A DNA stretch of 64,000 nt from Aliidiomarina quisquiliarum. GTDB lineage: Bacteria; Pseudomonadota; Gammaproteobacteria; Enterobacterales; Alteromonadaceae. This document shows positions 9,463 through 17,579 of the stretch, piece after piece. The stretch lies in assembly GCF_023922585.1 (NCBI RefSeq), contig NZ_JAMFTN010000053.1:62001-126000 (forward strand). Reading direction: 5' to 3'. The notes under the pieces were generated by a model. That model did no database searches. It was not told the origin of the DNA and saw only the letters and a program-made list of their open reading frames with translations. Position numbers and translations under genes: made by a program. Position 1 is the stretch's first letter. Each line of letters starts with the position of its first letter.

Positions 9463-10692
9463 ATGTCGTCTGAAAAGATGCTGGCCGCGCCTGGAAGCCG
9501 GTCTACACCATTATTGCCAAATCTGAGTCATACAAGAAAACTGCTCGGTTTACCAACTAGTTTCGCACAAATGCTCGAACAAATGCGCAGTTCATTGGAA
9601 ATTGACTTGCCCTTATCTCGAGCAACAACCTATAAATTCAACGACTTAGCAGGTATACAACAAGTCAGTCAGAAATCACGTGATAAAGTTACTGTATTTC
9701 TCCAGCATGCGATGTTAGCTACTAACAGCCCTGACTTACCAACTCCAAATGAGCAGGAATACACTGGGGGCGCGTCCGAAACAGGTTGGATCGGAGTGGC
9801 TCGTGCTTTAAATCAATCACGAAGCAACCTGAAGCAATGGAATTATCTCATCGATTTTATCGAGGCCCGCATCGAGCTAGAGCACGACCTTTTAAATCAG
9901 GTTTCTCTCTCGAATTCACCACAAGATATTGTGTTTAATAACTATATCGCACTGCTACAGAGTCAGACGCTCATTCCCGAGAGCTCCTTGCGCTGTGCTC
10001 ACCTGATTCTGAATGAGCAGCGGCATTCGTATTCAGAAGAAGATATCGCCCTTTGGCTCTGCCACTCAAGATTGGATTTCTATTTTTCGACCATCGCTTT
10101 GCTTGAGCTTGGATGGCTGGATCTTCTTCGGCAGATTTCACCAGAAATGCTTGAAAGAAAACCGTTGTGGTTTGAGCGAGGAATTATGAGTTCTTTTATA
10201 CAGCCGTTAGTAATCGAGGGTGACAAAGTTGAGCTGAAAGATTCATTTGATATTTTCCTTAAATGGCTTGCCGATGACATTGGAACTTCGCCGTCAAAAA
10301 ATCGAATAACATTGAACAAAATGGCCTCATATATCCCCATAGACAAAATCGACGAGACCGCTAATGGGTATGACTTAGGAGAGAAACGTCGCGACTTGCT
10401 AAAAGATTGGCGCAAAGGGAAGCTCCCTAGCTATAGTAAATTTCGGGGTTTTATTGAGAAGCTTCGCAGTGCGCGTCAAAGCAGCGTTGAAGTCGATTTT
10501 CTAACAGATATAGGAATGGCGGTTATGGCCATTGACCGACTCTTTTTAGAGATTTTCGAGGACTTGGAGCATTCTCAGTCGATCCAATGTCAGTCGACCC
10601 AATGTTTTCAAGCTTTTAATCGAAGTATTGTACGCTACCCCGAATACTACAGATACTTTCAAGCCAGTTACTCAAAGAAACAGGGGGCATAG
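9463..10692 (+). CDS. Unrecognised 409-residue protein of the island
   Basis: I do not recognise this protein. It has no signal peptide or membrane helix and looks almost entirely alpha-helical. Residues about 300-340 contain a pattern (DLLKDWRKGKLPSYSKFRGF) similar to the recognition-helix region of Xre-like HTH proteins, where an operator-binding helix is followed by WRxGKxPS. The middle is rich in aromatic and Leu residues; no nucleotide-binding, nuclease or protease motif is visible. GGAG lies five bases before ATG 9463, so expression is likely, possibly with the antitoxin-like gene 68 bases upstream. A 15-bp direct repeat lies near the 3' end (10576-10605). The stop codon lies in the loop of a terminator hairpin shared with the convergent nuclease gene. 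Confidence 0.75.
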   Translation: MSSEKMLAAPGSRSTPLLPNLSHTRKLLGLPTSFAQMLEQMRSSLEIDLPLSRATTYKFNDLAGIQQVSQKSRDKVTVFLQHAMLATNSPDLPTPNEQEYTGGASETGWIGVARALNQSRSNLKQWNYLIDFIEARIELEHDLLNQVSLSNSPQDIVFNNYIALLQSQTLIPESSLRCAHLILNEQRHSYSEEDIALWLCHSRLDFYFSTIALLELGWLDLLRQISPEMLERKPLWFERGIMSSFIQPLVIEGDKVELKDSFDIFLKWLADDIGTSPSKNRITLNKMASYIPIDKIDETANGYDLGEKRRDLLKDWRKGKLPSYSKFRGFIEKLRSARQSSVEVDFLTDIGMAVMAIDRLFLEIFEDLEHSQSIQCQSTQCFQAFNRSIVRYPEYYRYFQASYSKKQGA

Positions 10693-10703
10693 GTTGCCCC
10701 CTG
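10681..10703 (-). terminator. Terminator hairpin between the two convergent island genes
   Basis: A perfect 9-bp stem (CAGGGGGCA at 10681-10689, TGCCCCCTG at 10695-10703) has a five-base loop. On the minus strand it is followed by TTTCTTTG, so it should terminate the beta-CASP gene; on the plus strand the T-run is lacking. The loop contains the TAG stop of the 409-residue protein. Confidence 0.7.
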
Positions 10704-10720
10704 ATGTTCTGCTAATTGCG

Positions 10721-12328
10721 CTACAACTTATACTTATGAGCTCGCTGACTCGGTAGTTCAACGACTATCGGTTCTATGCCATTTCTCTCGTGAATCGCCC
10801 TCTCTAAGGCTTTTCGTTCATTGTCATTGCCATGTTGGATGAAAACGCATGGCGCCGTACGCTTACTCACGCCCTTGAAACTCCAAAATAACCAATTCAA
10901 GAGCCCTGTTTGATCCGCATGGCCTGAATAGCCATTCAAGGTAGTGATTTCACATGATATGTCTCGAATTGGAATATCTAGATTCGCGCTCTCTATTTGA
11001 ATGCTCCCTCGAAGCCGCCTTCTTTCCCTTTGCTCTACACCCTGCAGTTGAGAAAGCTGCCCAGCGACTGAGTTCGGTCCAGAAAACCCCGTAAGGCAAA
11101 TAAGGCTATTGGAGCTGCGAACGGTCGTTGGCAGCCAATGCGTGACTGCACCGCCATCACAGCTACCAGAACTTGCAAGAATAATTTGGGGGTCGTTCTC
11201 CGGTATTTGTGTTCTTTGGCTGCGCTCCGAGATAACTCGAACCTTTGAGGCCCATGACTTTGCAATCTGATTACCATAGAGCCCCGCATACTCGGGGAAT
11301 TTTGGCGCTTCACCAAGAGTTACTCTCACTATATCAATCAGTCTGTCTACTTGAATTGGGTCAGTATCGTCGAGCTCAAACCAACGGAAAATTTGTTTTC
11401 CTAGCCATAAAGGGCGTGCTTTTCTAAAGGATTTACCGGTTACTTCGGTACGTTCGAGCGCCTGTAATATGATAGGAGTAAGCTTGTTTGCTGTTGGGGA
11501 GTCGAGCACTACTTTAATATTGGAGTATTGCTCTGGGTTTGAGTTAAGAACCCAATGCAAATCAAAGAGCAGATCTTGTGCCCTTCCAAGTGAGAAAGAA
11601 GGTAACAACGCCCTGCTTTTATTTGCTACAACTTGATCACACAGGTTCTTAATCTGCTTCCAACGATACTCAACGGTTTGCTCCTCTGTGCAACGAACTT
11701 TTCCTCCGTAAGTAGACTCGATAACAGCATAATCGAACTCGTGTGGTTTCATGATGTGACGTAGAAAAGGCAAGTGCTCTGAATCTTCGTTGCAGACACC
11801 CAGGTCACCCGAGAAAATAATCTTTTTCTGCTCACCCGCCTTGAAGTCACCCCAGTACACACCAATAGCAACGGCGCCAATAATATGGCTCGTTCGATAA
11901 AAATTAATAAAGAGATCATCAGCAACCGGATGAAGAGTGCCCCCTAGCAATGACTTCCCTCGCGGCTCTAACCACTTTATTTTTGCTACATCGCTTTCAT
12001 CATAAAAGGCGCCTAGCCTTGTAGCATCAACAAGCATAACTTTGGCAATTGCTGCAGTTTCTGCAGTGCAGATGACCTTACCCTGAAAGCCCCTTTTGTA
12101 TAGCATAGGGATAAGTCCACAGTGATCCATGTGCGCATGCGTTAGTAAAACAAATTTAATTTCGCTTGGCTCGAATGGCCAGTCAACACCCTGATTCCAA
12201 ATATCAGGATTGCCTTCACCCTGCTGGATGCCACAATCAACCAAAAAGTTCCAACCCCTTTCTTTATCATGCATCCAAGTGCAAGAACCAGTTACTCGAC
12301 CTAGCGGCCCTAAAAACTCAATATTCAT
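10721..12328 (-). CDS. Beta-CASP metallo-beta-lactamase-fold RNase (CPSF73/YSH1-like)
   Basis: A 535-residue predicted zinc-dependent nuclease. Metallo-beta-lactamase motifs are complete: D31 (VDCG), HAHMDH at 64-69, H148 (RTSHIIG) and D175 (FSGDLG). The beta-CASP domain has motif A at E204 (ESTYGG), the hallmark PSFSLGRAQDLL at 243-254, motif B at H470 (GYSGHAD) and motif C at H499 (IQHGN). This family (COG1236) cleaves RNA, as in CPSF73 and archaeal CPSF homologues; bacterial members are scattered and mostly unstudied. The first in-frame ATG matches the family N-terminus, and GAGG lies about 10 bases upstream. It is convergent with the unknown 409-residue gene, in the accessory region. Confidence 0.88.
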   Translation of the reverse strand: MNIEFLGPLGRVTGSCTWMHDKERGWNFLVDCGIQQGEGNPDIWNQGVDWPFEPSEIKFVLLTHAHMDHCGLIPMLYKRGFQGKVICTAETAAIAKVMLVDATRLGAFYDESDVAKIKWLEPRGKSLLGGTLHPVADDLFINFYRTSHIIGAVAIGVYWGDFKAGEQKKIIFSGDLGVCNEDSEHLPFLRHIMKPHEFDYAVIESTYGGKVRCTEEQTVEYRWKQIKNLCDQVVANKSRALLPSFSLGRAQDLLFDLHWVLNSNPEQYSNIKVVLDSPTANKLTPIILQALERTEVTGKSFRKARPLWLGKQIFRWFELDDTDPIQVDRLIDIVRVTLGEAPKFPEYAGLYGNQIAKSWASKVRVISERSQRTQIPENDPQIILASSGSCDGGAVTHWLPTTVRSSNSLICLTGFSGPNSVAGQLSQLQGVEQRERRRLRGSIQIESANLDIPIRDISCEITTLNGYSGHADQTGLLNWLFWSFKGVSKRTAPCVFIQHGNDNERKALERAIHERNGIEPIVVELPSQRAHKYKL

Positions 12329-12482
12329 CTATGTATTACCTCGACTAGTTAATTCGAGGCAATTCTCTCTTGTGAAATAATTGAGCAATAGGGGGGTCGA
12401 GAGTCTAAGTTTCAAATTCAAAGCTGCAACTGATAGTTCTTATGCCCTCCTCGAATTCAATTTTTGGGGAAAGGTCACGCGA

Positions 12483-12560
12483 AGTAAAAGCGGGCCTCGA
12501 TGCTTATTAGCGTTCTAGGCGCATCGGCTTACTCTGCTCGGCTGCGACATGCCAAGGATC
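12483..12560 (-). pseudogene. Remnant of an AlpA-like gene 3' end
   Basis: Aligned with 7905-7985: AAAGCG, GCCTCGATG, TAGCGTT, AGGCGCATCGG, GGCTGC and AAGGATCTGT recur in the same order and spacing, with scattered differences. Read on the minus strand the tail PTDPSHLAA of the intact copy becomes PTDPWHVAA without its stop codon. Nothing resembling the HTH is left upstream, so this is a fragment. The hairpin downstream of the intact gene is also recognisable here but decayed. Confidence 0.6.
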
Positions 12561-12730
12561 TGTCGGTTATAAAGCGTCAATGCGTATGAATAAACTCAAT
12601 GTATAAGTTGGATTAAGGCACGAAGAAATCAGCTTGAAGGGTTACCTTACCTTACCTTTGTTGGAACTAGGCACTTTATACTGCGCATGGTACTCAACCT
12701 TATTCAAACGAACATAATTTGCCTTCACTA

Positions 12731-12839
12731 AGGTGCTAGATCGAGCAATTGATCCAATTTGGTTTTGCTAAACCGAACTTCGTAGCGTGATTTTTCACTT
12801 TTTGCGCTTTGTTTTTCAGACGAATTAGATCAGAGATAG
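12731..12839. repeat. Dispersed repeat, uninterrupted copy C
   Basis: 12731-12795 matches copy A (7788-7851) and 12782-12839 matches copy B (8304-8359). The overlap is the shared core GTAGCGTGATTTTT. Here both halves are contiguous, whereas at 7.8-8.4 kb they are separated by about 450 bp carrying the AlpA-like gene. Confidence 0.7.
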
Positions 12840-13055
12840 AAGAAATTGGTTTAGTGGCCGGGCATGGACGTTTTTTGGGTAAGCGGGGTTGTCAATCTAG
12901 GTTATCTTGATACGCAATCTTCACCACAGGGTGATGTTTGATTCAGAGCAGGCTTTCTTATAGCACCAATGACTATTACCGCCCTGAGTATCAGCAAGCT
13001 TTGCATCGTCACAAAGAAACATAGCTAACAATGAAGTGAGTACAGTCACTGAACG

Positions 13056-13358
13056 TCACTTCGTTTTACCAAAAATGTAGCCGAGAGAAAGGGTTATAAC
13101 AGGTACGAATATTGACCAAACGCTTTTTATTGAGTCTACTGGACTTGCATCACCTTTATACGCGATATAAGCGAAGACGATAATTGAGAAAAGAAATCCT
13201 GAGAAAAAGCTCCAACCAATTGTTTTGTAAACGATTGAATTTTGTGCATTTTCGCCGGAACCTATAATTTTAGAAATCTGCCCTTGCGCAGGCTGCAGCT
13301 TATCGGTGGAGGGTCTATCTATCCGTGTCTCTGGGGCAACTAACTTGTCACTACTCAT
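13056..13358 (-). CDS. Small two-helix membrane protein
   Basis: 100 residues from ATG 13358, which has GGAG about nine bases upstream; a longer frame from 13403 would run into the insertion sequence end. A hydrophilic N-terminal half (about 50 residues, with Gln/Asp/Lys) is followed by two predicted membrane helices, around WSFFSGFLFSIIVFAYIAY and WSIFVPVITLSLGYIFG, joined by a short charged loop. I do not recognise a family. The gene is immediately left of the IS element, at the right edge of the island. Confidence 0.5.
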   Translation of the reverse strand: MSSDKLVAPETRIDRPSTDKLQPAQGQISKIIGSGENAQNSIVYKTIGWSFFSGFLFSIIVFAYIAYKGDASPVDSIKSVWSIFVPVITLSLGYIFGKTK

Positions 13359-13458
13359 CAACTTTATCTCCGAGCATAAACGTATAATGTGTCCACTTCC
13401 CATAAACTGAGACAGATTTAATTAGAGTTTTCTGCAATAGTAAAAGCAGGAGACGACT

Positions 13459-13725
13459 ATGAAAAAATCACGATTCACTGAAACACAGATCATTGCGATC
13501 TTGAAGGAAACGGACGCTGGCATGAAGGTCGAAGATATCTGCCGCAAGCACGGAATTAGTAACGCCACATATTACAATTGGAAGTCTAAGTACGGTGGTA
13601 TGGAAGCGTCCGACATCAAGCGTATTAAAGAGCTTGAAGAATAAAATGCAAAACTAAAAAGGCTGTTCGCAGCCGTCAGCCTAGAAAATCATACGATGAA
13701 GGAGCTTTTCGCAAAAAAAGGTTGA
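13459..13725 (+). pseudogene. IS3-family orfA with premature stop
   Basis: The first 61 codons encode a typical orfA N-terminus (SRFTETQIIAILKE, then an HTH: EDICRKHGISNATYYNWKSK). A TAA at 13642-13644 replaces the expected Glu in KELEE(N)AKLK; downstream the frame continues with family-like sequence (NAKLKRL, SLENHTMKELFAKKG) to TGA 13725. A run of seven A's at 13713-13719 is the likely site of the programmed -1 frameshift into orfB. With the nonsense codon the fusion transposase cannot be made. Confidence 0.85.
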
Positions 13726-14420
13726 TGACAGCAGACAAAAAAGACTGCTCGAAATCGTTGGTTGACGCAGGCCTGAGTATTGTAAAAGTAAGTATTTTAA
13801 CGGACTTGAGCCGCTCTAGCTTTTATCGGGTGTACTGCCGCATGGGGTTGAACCTGAAGCGACGCGTAAAGCGTGTTCTCCCCAAACGACAGGCACAGTC
13901 TTTGGAAGTGATTGCTCGGCCTAATCACCAATGGGCATTAGATTTTATGCATGACACTCTTTATTGCGGTAAGCGTTACCGAACATTGAACGTGCTTGAT
14001 GAAGGCACAAGAGAATGTTTGGCGATTGAAGTGGATACATCCCTGCCTGCCGAGCGCGTTGTTCGCACGCTAGAGCAGCTGAAGGCAGAGCGAGGGTTAC
14101 CGATGCAGCTTCGTGTTGATAACGGGCCAGAACTAATCTCGGCGCGTTTGACAGATTGGTGCGCAGAGCACGCTATTGAATTGGTTTATATCCAGCCCGG
14201 TAAGCCACAACAAAATGGCTTCGTCGAACGATTTAACGGCTCGTTCCGGCGTGAGTTCCTGAATGCATATTTGTTCGAGTCACTCACTCAGGTTCGCGAA
14301 ATGGCGTGGTTCTGGCGGTTGGATTATAACGAAGAACGAACCCATGAAAGTCTTGGTAATTTACCGCCCGTGGCTTACCGAGAAAAACTTGAAAGCTCTA
14401 GTTTAGAGATGTGTCATTAA
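13722..14420 (+). pseudogene. IS3-family orfB transposase with internal deletion
   Basis: The 232-residue frame carries the catalytic DDE residues: the first Asp in HQWALDFMHD, the second in LRVDNGPEL, and the Glu in NGFVERFNG. Near the N-terminus, LSRSSFYR joins directly to VYCRMGLNLKRR. In relatives these two blocks are separated by some 45-55 residues of the HTH_21-like region, so an in-frame deletion is inferred. The deletion agrees with the short element length. Confidence 0.8.
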
Positions 14421-14470
14421 TGGGGAAGTGGACAGTAGAAGCGTAAGTGCACACATTTAATTAAATACTA

Positions 14471-16660
14471 TCAATAATTCGTGAACCGCTGCTTGCGTGC
14501 AGCGTGCAGCTTTTTATAGCTTTCAATCAGGCGTAGGTGCTTGTCTAAGCCGTCCAACTGCATGTTTGTTGGGGTAAGGCCGTAGAAGCGCACATCACCA
14601 TTCACAGAGCCTACTGCGGCGTGCATAACCTCACTACCGAACATACGAGTTAGGTTGGGTACAAAGTGCTCGAGGGCTAAGTCATCACTCAAGGTAATTT
14701 CTAATACCGCTTCCAAAGCCTGGTAAAACAGCCTGCGAGCCACGGTGTTGTCGTTGTACTGTAAAAAAGCTTCCACTAAGTCGAGGGCGTCTTCGAATTC
14801 TTCTAGCGCTAAATAGATAAGCAACTTCAGTTCGAGAATAGTCAGCTGACCCCATACGGTATTTTCATCAAACTCAATGCCAATCAAGGTAATAATGTCG
14901 GCATAGTTGTCGAGTTGGCTTTCTTCTAAACGCTCTACCAGATCGCGCAACTCATCTTCATCTAGGCGGTGCAAGTTCAGAATATCGGCACGGTATTCAA
15001 GGGCTTTGTTGGTGTTGTCCCACACTAAGTCTTCAATTGGGTACACTTCTGAGAACCCAGGTACTAACATACGGCAAACCGCACCACCGAGTTGATCGTG
15101 CACGGTCATATACACTTCTTTGCCTAAGCCTTTTAGCAAGCCAAACAAATAGGCCGCTTCTTCTTCGGTGGTGCCGGAATGATCCCATTCACAAAACTCA
15201 AAGTCTGCTTTGTCGCTAAAAAAGCGCCAAGAGATAACACCTGAAGAGTCAATGAAATGCTCTACGTAGTTATTCGGCTCGGTTACGGCCATGTCATTAA
15301 AGGTGGGTAGTTGAATGTCATTTAAGCCTTCAAAACTACGCCCTTGAAGTAGTTCGGTGAGGCTGCGCTCAATTGCCACTTGCTGGTTCGGGTGAGCACC
15401 AAAAGAAGGAAACACGCCACCAGTGCGTGGATTCATTAAAGTGACGCAAGCCACAGGGTATTGGCCACCTAAGGATGCGTCTTTCACTAACACCGGAAAT
15501 CCTTGCTCTTCAAGGGCTTTAATTCCTTCCACAATGCTAGGGTATTTAGCCAGTACACTTTCGGGTACGTCGGGTAATACTAATTGTTGCTCAATTATTT
15601 CTTTTTTAACGGCGCGCTCGAAAATTTCAGATAAACACTGTACCTGGGCTTCGGCTAAGGTATTACCCGCACTCATACCGTTACTTAAATATAGGTTTTC
15701 AATGAGGTTAGTAGGGAAGTACACGGTTTCACCGTCAGACTGGCGTACAAACGGCAGTGAACAAATACCACGCTCCACATTGCCCGAGTTGGTATCGATT
15801 AAGTGCGAGCCTAGTAATTCGTTGTCTGGGTTGTAAATGCCTAAGCAGTAGTCGTCGAGAATGCCCTGGGGTAATTCGTTATTCGGGCCAGGCTTAAACC
15901 ATTTCTCATTGGGATAGTGCACAAATTCGCTATTGGCAATTTCTTCACCAAAAAACTGATCATTATAGAAAAAATTACAGTTCATTCGTTCTATAAATTC
16001 GCCTAGAGCTGAACACAGTGCGCTTTCTTTAGTAGAGCCTTTGCCATTGGTAAAACACATAGGCGAAGCTGCGTCGCGAATATGTAGCGACCACACATGG
16101 GGAACAATGTTACGCCATGAAGCGATTTCAATTTTAATACCAAGCTCAGCTAGCATGGCTGTCATATTGGCAATGGTTTGTTCCAGGGGTAAGTCTTTAC
16201 CTACAATGTAACTTCTGGCGTTGCTGTCTGGGTTGAGCATGAGCAATGCTTCGGTGTCGGCGTCTAAGCTTTCAACGGCTTCTATTTGGAAGTCTGGGCC
16301 ATTTTGTACGACACGCTTTACGGTACAGCGATCAATCGAACGCAAAATACCTTGGCGGTCGCGGTCTGAAATGTCTTCGGGTAACTCCACCTGAATTTTA
16401 AAAATTTGTTTGTAGCGATTTTCAGGATCAACAATATTGTTTTGCGATATACGAATATTGTCCGTACATATATTGCGTGACAAGCAATACACCCGCACAA
16501 AATAAGCCGCACAAAGTGCTGAGGAAGCAAGAAAGTAATCGAACGGGCCTGGGGCTGAGCCGTCGCCTTTATATCGAATGGGCTGATCGGCAATAACTGT
16601 GAAGTCGTCGAACTTGGCTTCGAGCCGAAGGTTGTCGAGAAAATTTACTTTAATTTCCAT
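14471..16660 (-). CDS. OsmC-YcaO fusion protein
   Basis: 729 residues. The first 140 or so form an OsmC-like domain (GPFDYFLASSALCAAYFVR is the OsmC segment with the conserved Cys). The remainder is a YcaO domain with the ATP-binding motifs (GKGSTKESALCSALGEFIER, then SAGNTLAEAQVQCLSEIFERAVK) and a C-terminal helical extension. YcaO enzymes activate amide backbones with ATP; E. coli YcaO assists RimO in methylthiolation of ribosomal protein S12. The OsmC fusion corresponds to family TIGR03549; its substrate is not established. It is divergent from queH across a 262-bp gap. Confidence 0.9.
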   Translation of the reverse strand: MEIKVNFLDNLRLEAKFDDFTVIADQPIRYKGDGSAPGPFDYFLASSALCAAYFVRVYCLSRNICTDNIRISQNNIVDPENRYKQIFKIQVELPEDISDRDRQGILRSIDRCTVKRVVQNGPDFQIEAVESLDADTEALLMLNPDSNARSYIVGKDLPLEQTIANMTAMLAELGIKIEIASWRNIVPHVWSLHIRDAASPMCFTNGKGSTKESALCSALGEFIERMNCNFFYNDQFFGEEIANSEFVHYPNEKWFKPGPNNELPQGILDDYCLGIYNPDNELLGSHLIDTNSGNVERGICSLPFVRQSDGETVYFPTNLIENLYLSNGMSAGNTLAEAQVQCLSEIFERAVKKEIIEQQLVLPDVPESVLAKYPSIVEGIKALEEQGFPVLVKDASLGGQYPVACVTLMNPRTGGVFPSFGAHPNQQVAIERSLTELLQGRSFEGLNDIQLPTFNDMAVTEPNNYVEHFIDSSGVISWRFFSDKADFEFCEWDHSGTTEEEAAYLFGLLKGLGKEVYMTVHDQLGGAVCRMLVPGFSEVYPIEDLVWDNTNKALEYRADILNLHRLDEDELRDLVERLEESQLDNYADIITLIGIEFDENTVWGQLTILELKLLIYLALEEFEDALDLVEAFLQYNDNTVARRLFYQALEAVLEITLSDDLALEHFVPNLTRMFGSEVMHAAVGSVNGDVRFYGLTPTNMQLDGLDKHLRLIESYKKLHAARKQRFTNY

Positions 16661-16922
16661 AGGTAGGAGACCAACTTTGTTAGGGGCAAGGCTGCGCTAG
16701 AAGTAATTAAATAGGCGAGCGCATCATTCTATATGCGCATTATCCACGATTTCGGTGTTGGCGTCTTGCCCCCAGAGAAAATATCAGTATCGACAAGTGA
16801 CATGAGTTAAGAGGTTAGAAATAAGTAGAAGCAGTTATGTAACCTAAAGCGTTATTACCAGTATAAAGTAAGCCTATGCTAAACTATTCGAATCAATCGG
16901 CTTTATGGTGTTAGGTATTTAC

Positions 16923-17567
16923 ATGACAGTAGAAAGTATTGTTCTTGAAACCCCAACAGACTCAAAAAAAGTGCTGTTGCATTCGTGCTGTGCGCCTTGT
17001 TCGGGTGAAGTGATGGAACGAATGGCGGAAGCGGGAATTGAGTTTACCATTTTCTTTTATAATCCGAATATTCACCCGGAAAAAGAATATTTGATTCGTA
17101 AAGAAGAGAATGTTCGCTTTGCTAAAGAATTAGGCGTTGAGTTTATTGACGCTGATTACGATTCAAAAAATTGGTTTGAGCGAGTAAAAGGCTTGGAATG
17201 GGAGCCCGAGCGTGGCGAACGCTGTACCGAATGTTTTGATATGCGTTTCGAGCGTACGGCTTTATATGCCTATGAAAATGGCTTTGACACCATAACCAGT
17301 TGCTTAGGCATTTCGCGTTGGAAAGACATGGACCAAATTAATGGTTCGGGGCTGCGCGCTGCTGCTCGTTACCCTAACATGCATTACTGGACTTTCAATT
17401 GGCGGAAAAACGGTGGCTCAGCACGTATGATCGAAATATCGAAGCGTGAGCGTTTCTATCAGCAAGAATATTGTGGTTGCGTATATTCGCTTCGCGACAC
17501 AAACCGCTGGCGCTTGGAATCGGGGCGTGAACGCATTGAAATTGGGGTAAAGTACTATGGTCAGTAA
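16923..17567 (+). CDS. queH: Epoxyqueuosine reductase QueH
   Basis: QueH carries out the last step of queuosine synthesis, reducing epoxyqueuosine in tRNA, and is the non-homologous alternative to QueG. The protein (214 residues) has the cysteine clusters of the family: HSCCAPCSG near the N-terminus, RCTECFDMR in the middle and CGCVYS near the C-terminus. ATG 16905 is also in frame, but ATG 16923 has TTAGG at a suitable distance and gives a family-like N-terminus. queA and tgt lie 15 kb away, so the whole late pathway is in this window. yjjX follows after 12 bases. Confidence 0.93.
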   Translation: MTVESIVLETPTDSKKVLLHSCCAPCSGEVMERMAEAGIEFTIFFYNPNIHPEKEYLIRKEENVRFAKELGVEFIDADYDSKNWFERVKGLEWEPERGERCTECFDMRFERTALYAYENGFDTITSCLGISRWKDMDQINGSGLRAAARYPNMHYWTFNWRKNGGSARMIEISKRERFYQQEYCGCVYSLRDTNRWRLESGRERIEIGVKYYGQ

Positions 17568-17579
17568 CGCCCCAGTACA

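Larger units (their letters stand above)
12329..13055. other. Gene-free 0.7-kb stretch with degenerate repeats
   Basis: No frame here looks coding. It contains a decayed copy of the 3' end of the AlpA-like gene (12483-12560), a full copy of the dispersed repeat (12731-12839), and at 13033-13062 an imperfectly spaced inverted repeat (GAAGTGA...TCACTTC). The promoter of the minus-strand nuclease gene should lie just right of 12328. I see nothing else definite. Confidence 0.6.
13390..14434 (+). mobile_element. IS3-family element (IS407-like), decayed
   Basis: Terminal inverted repeats TGTCCACTTCCC are identical over 12 bp at 13390-13401 and, inverted, at 14423-14434. Inside are an orfA with an HTH and an orfB with an intact DDE core, the IS3 layout. 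At 1045 bp it is shorter than typical relatives (about 1.2 kb). orfA has a premature stop and orfB lacks a segment, so the element should be inactive. No matching target duplication is visible at the flanks. Confidence 0.88.

Noticed and set aside
9463-10692. RES toxin identity for the gene after the antitoxin
   Set aside because: The protein is about twice the usual RES length, helical, and lacks the Arg-Glu-Ser arrangement in a recognisable context.
13380-14445. Target-site duplication of the IS
   Set aside because: The flanking bases (TAATG left, GTAGA right) do not match.
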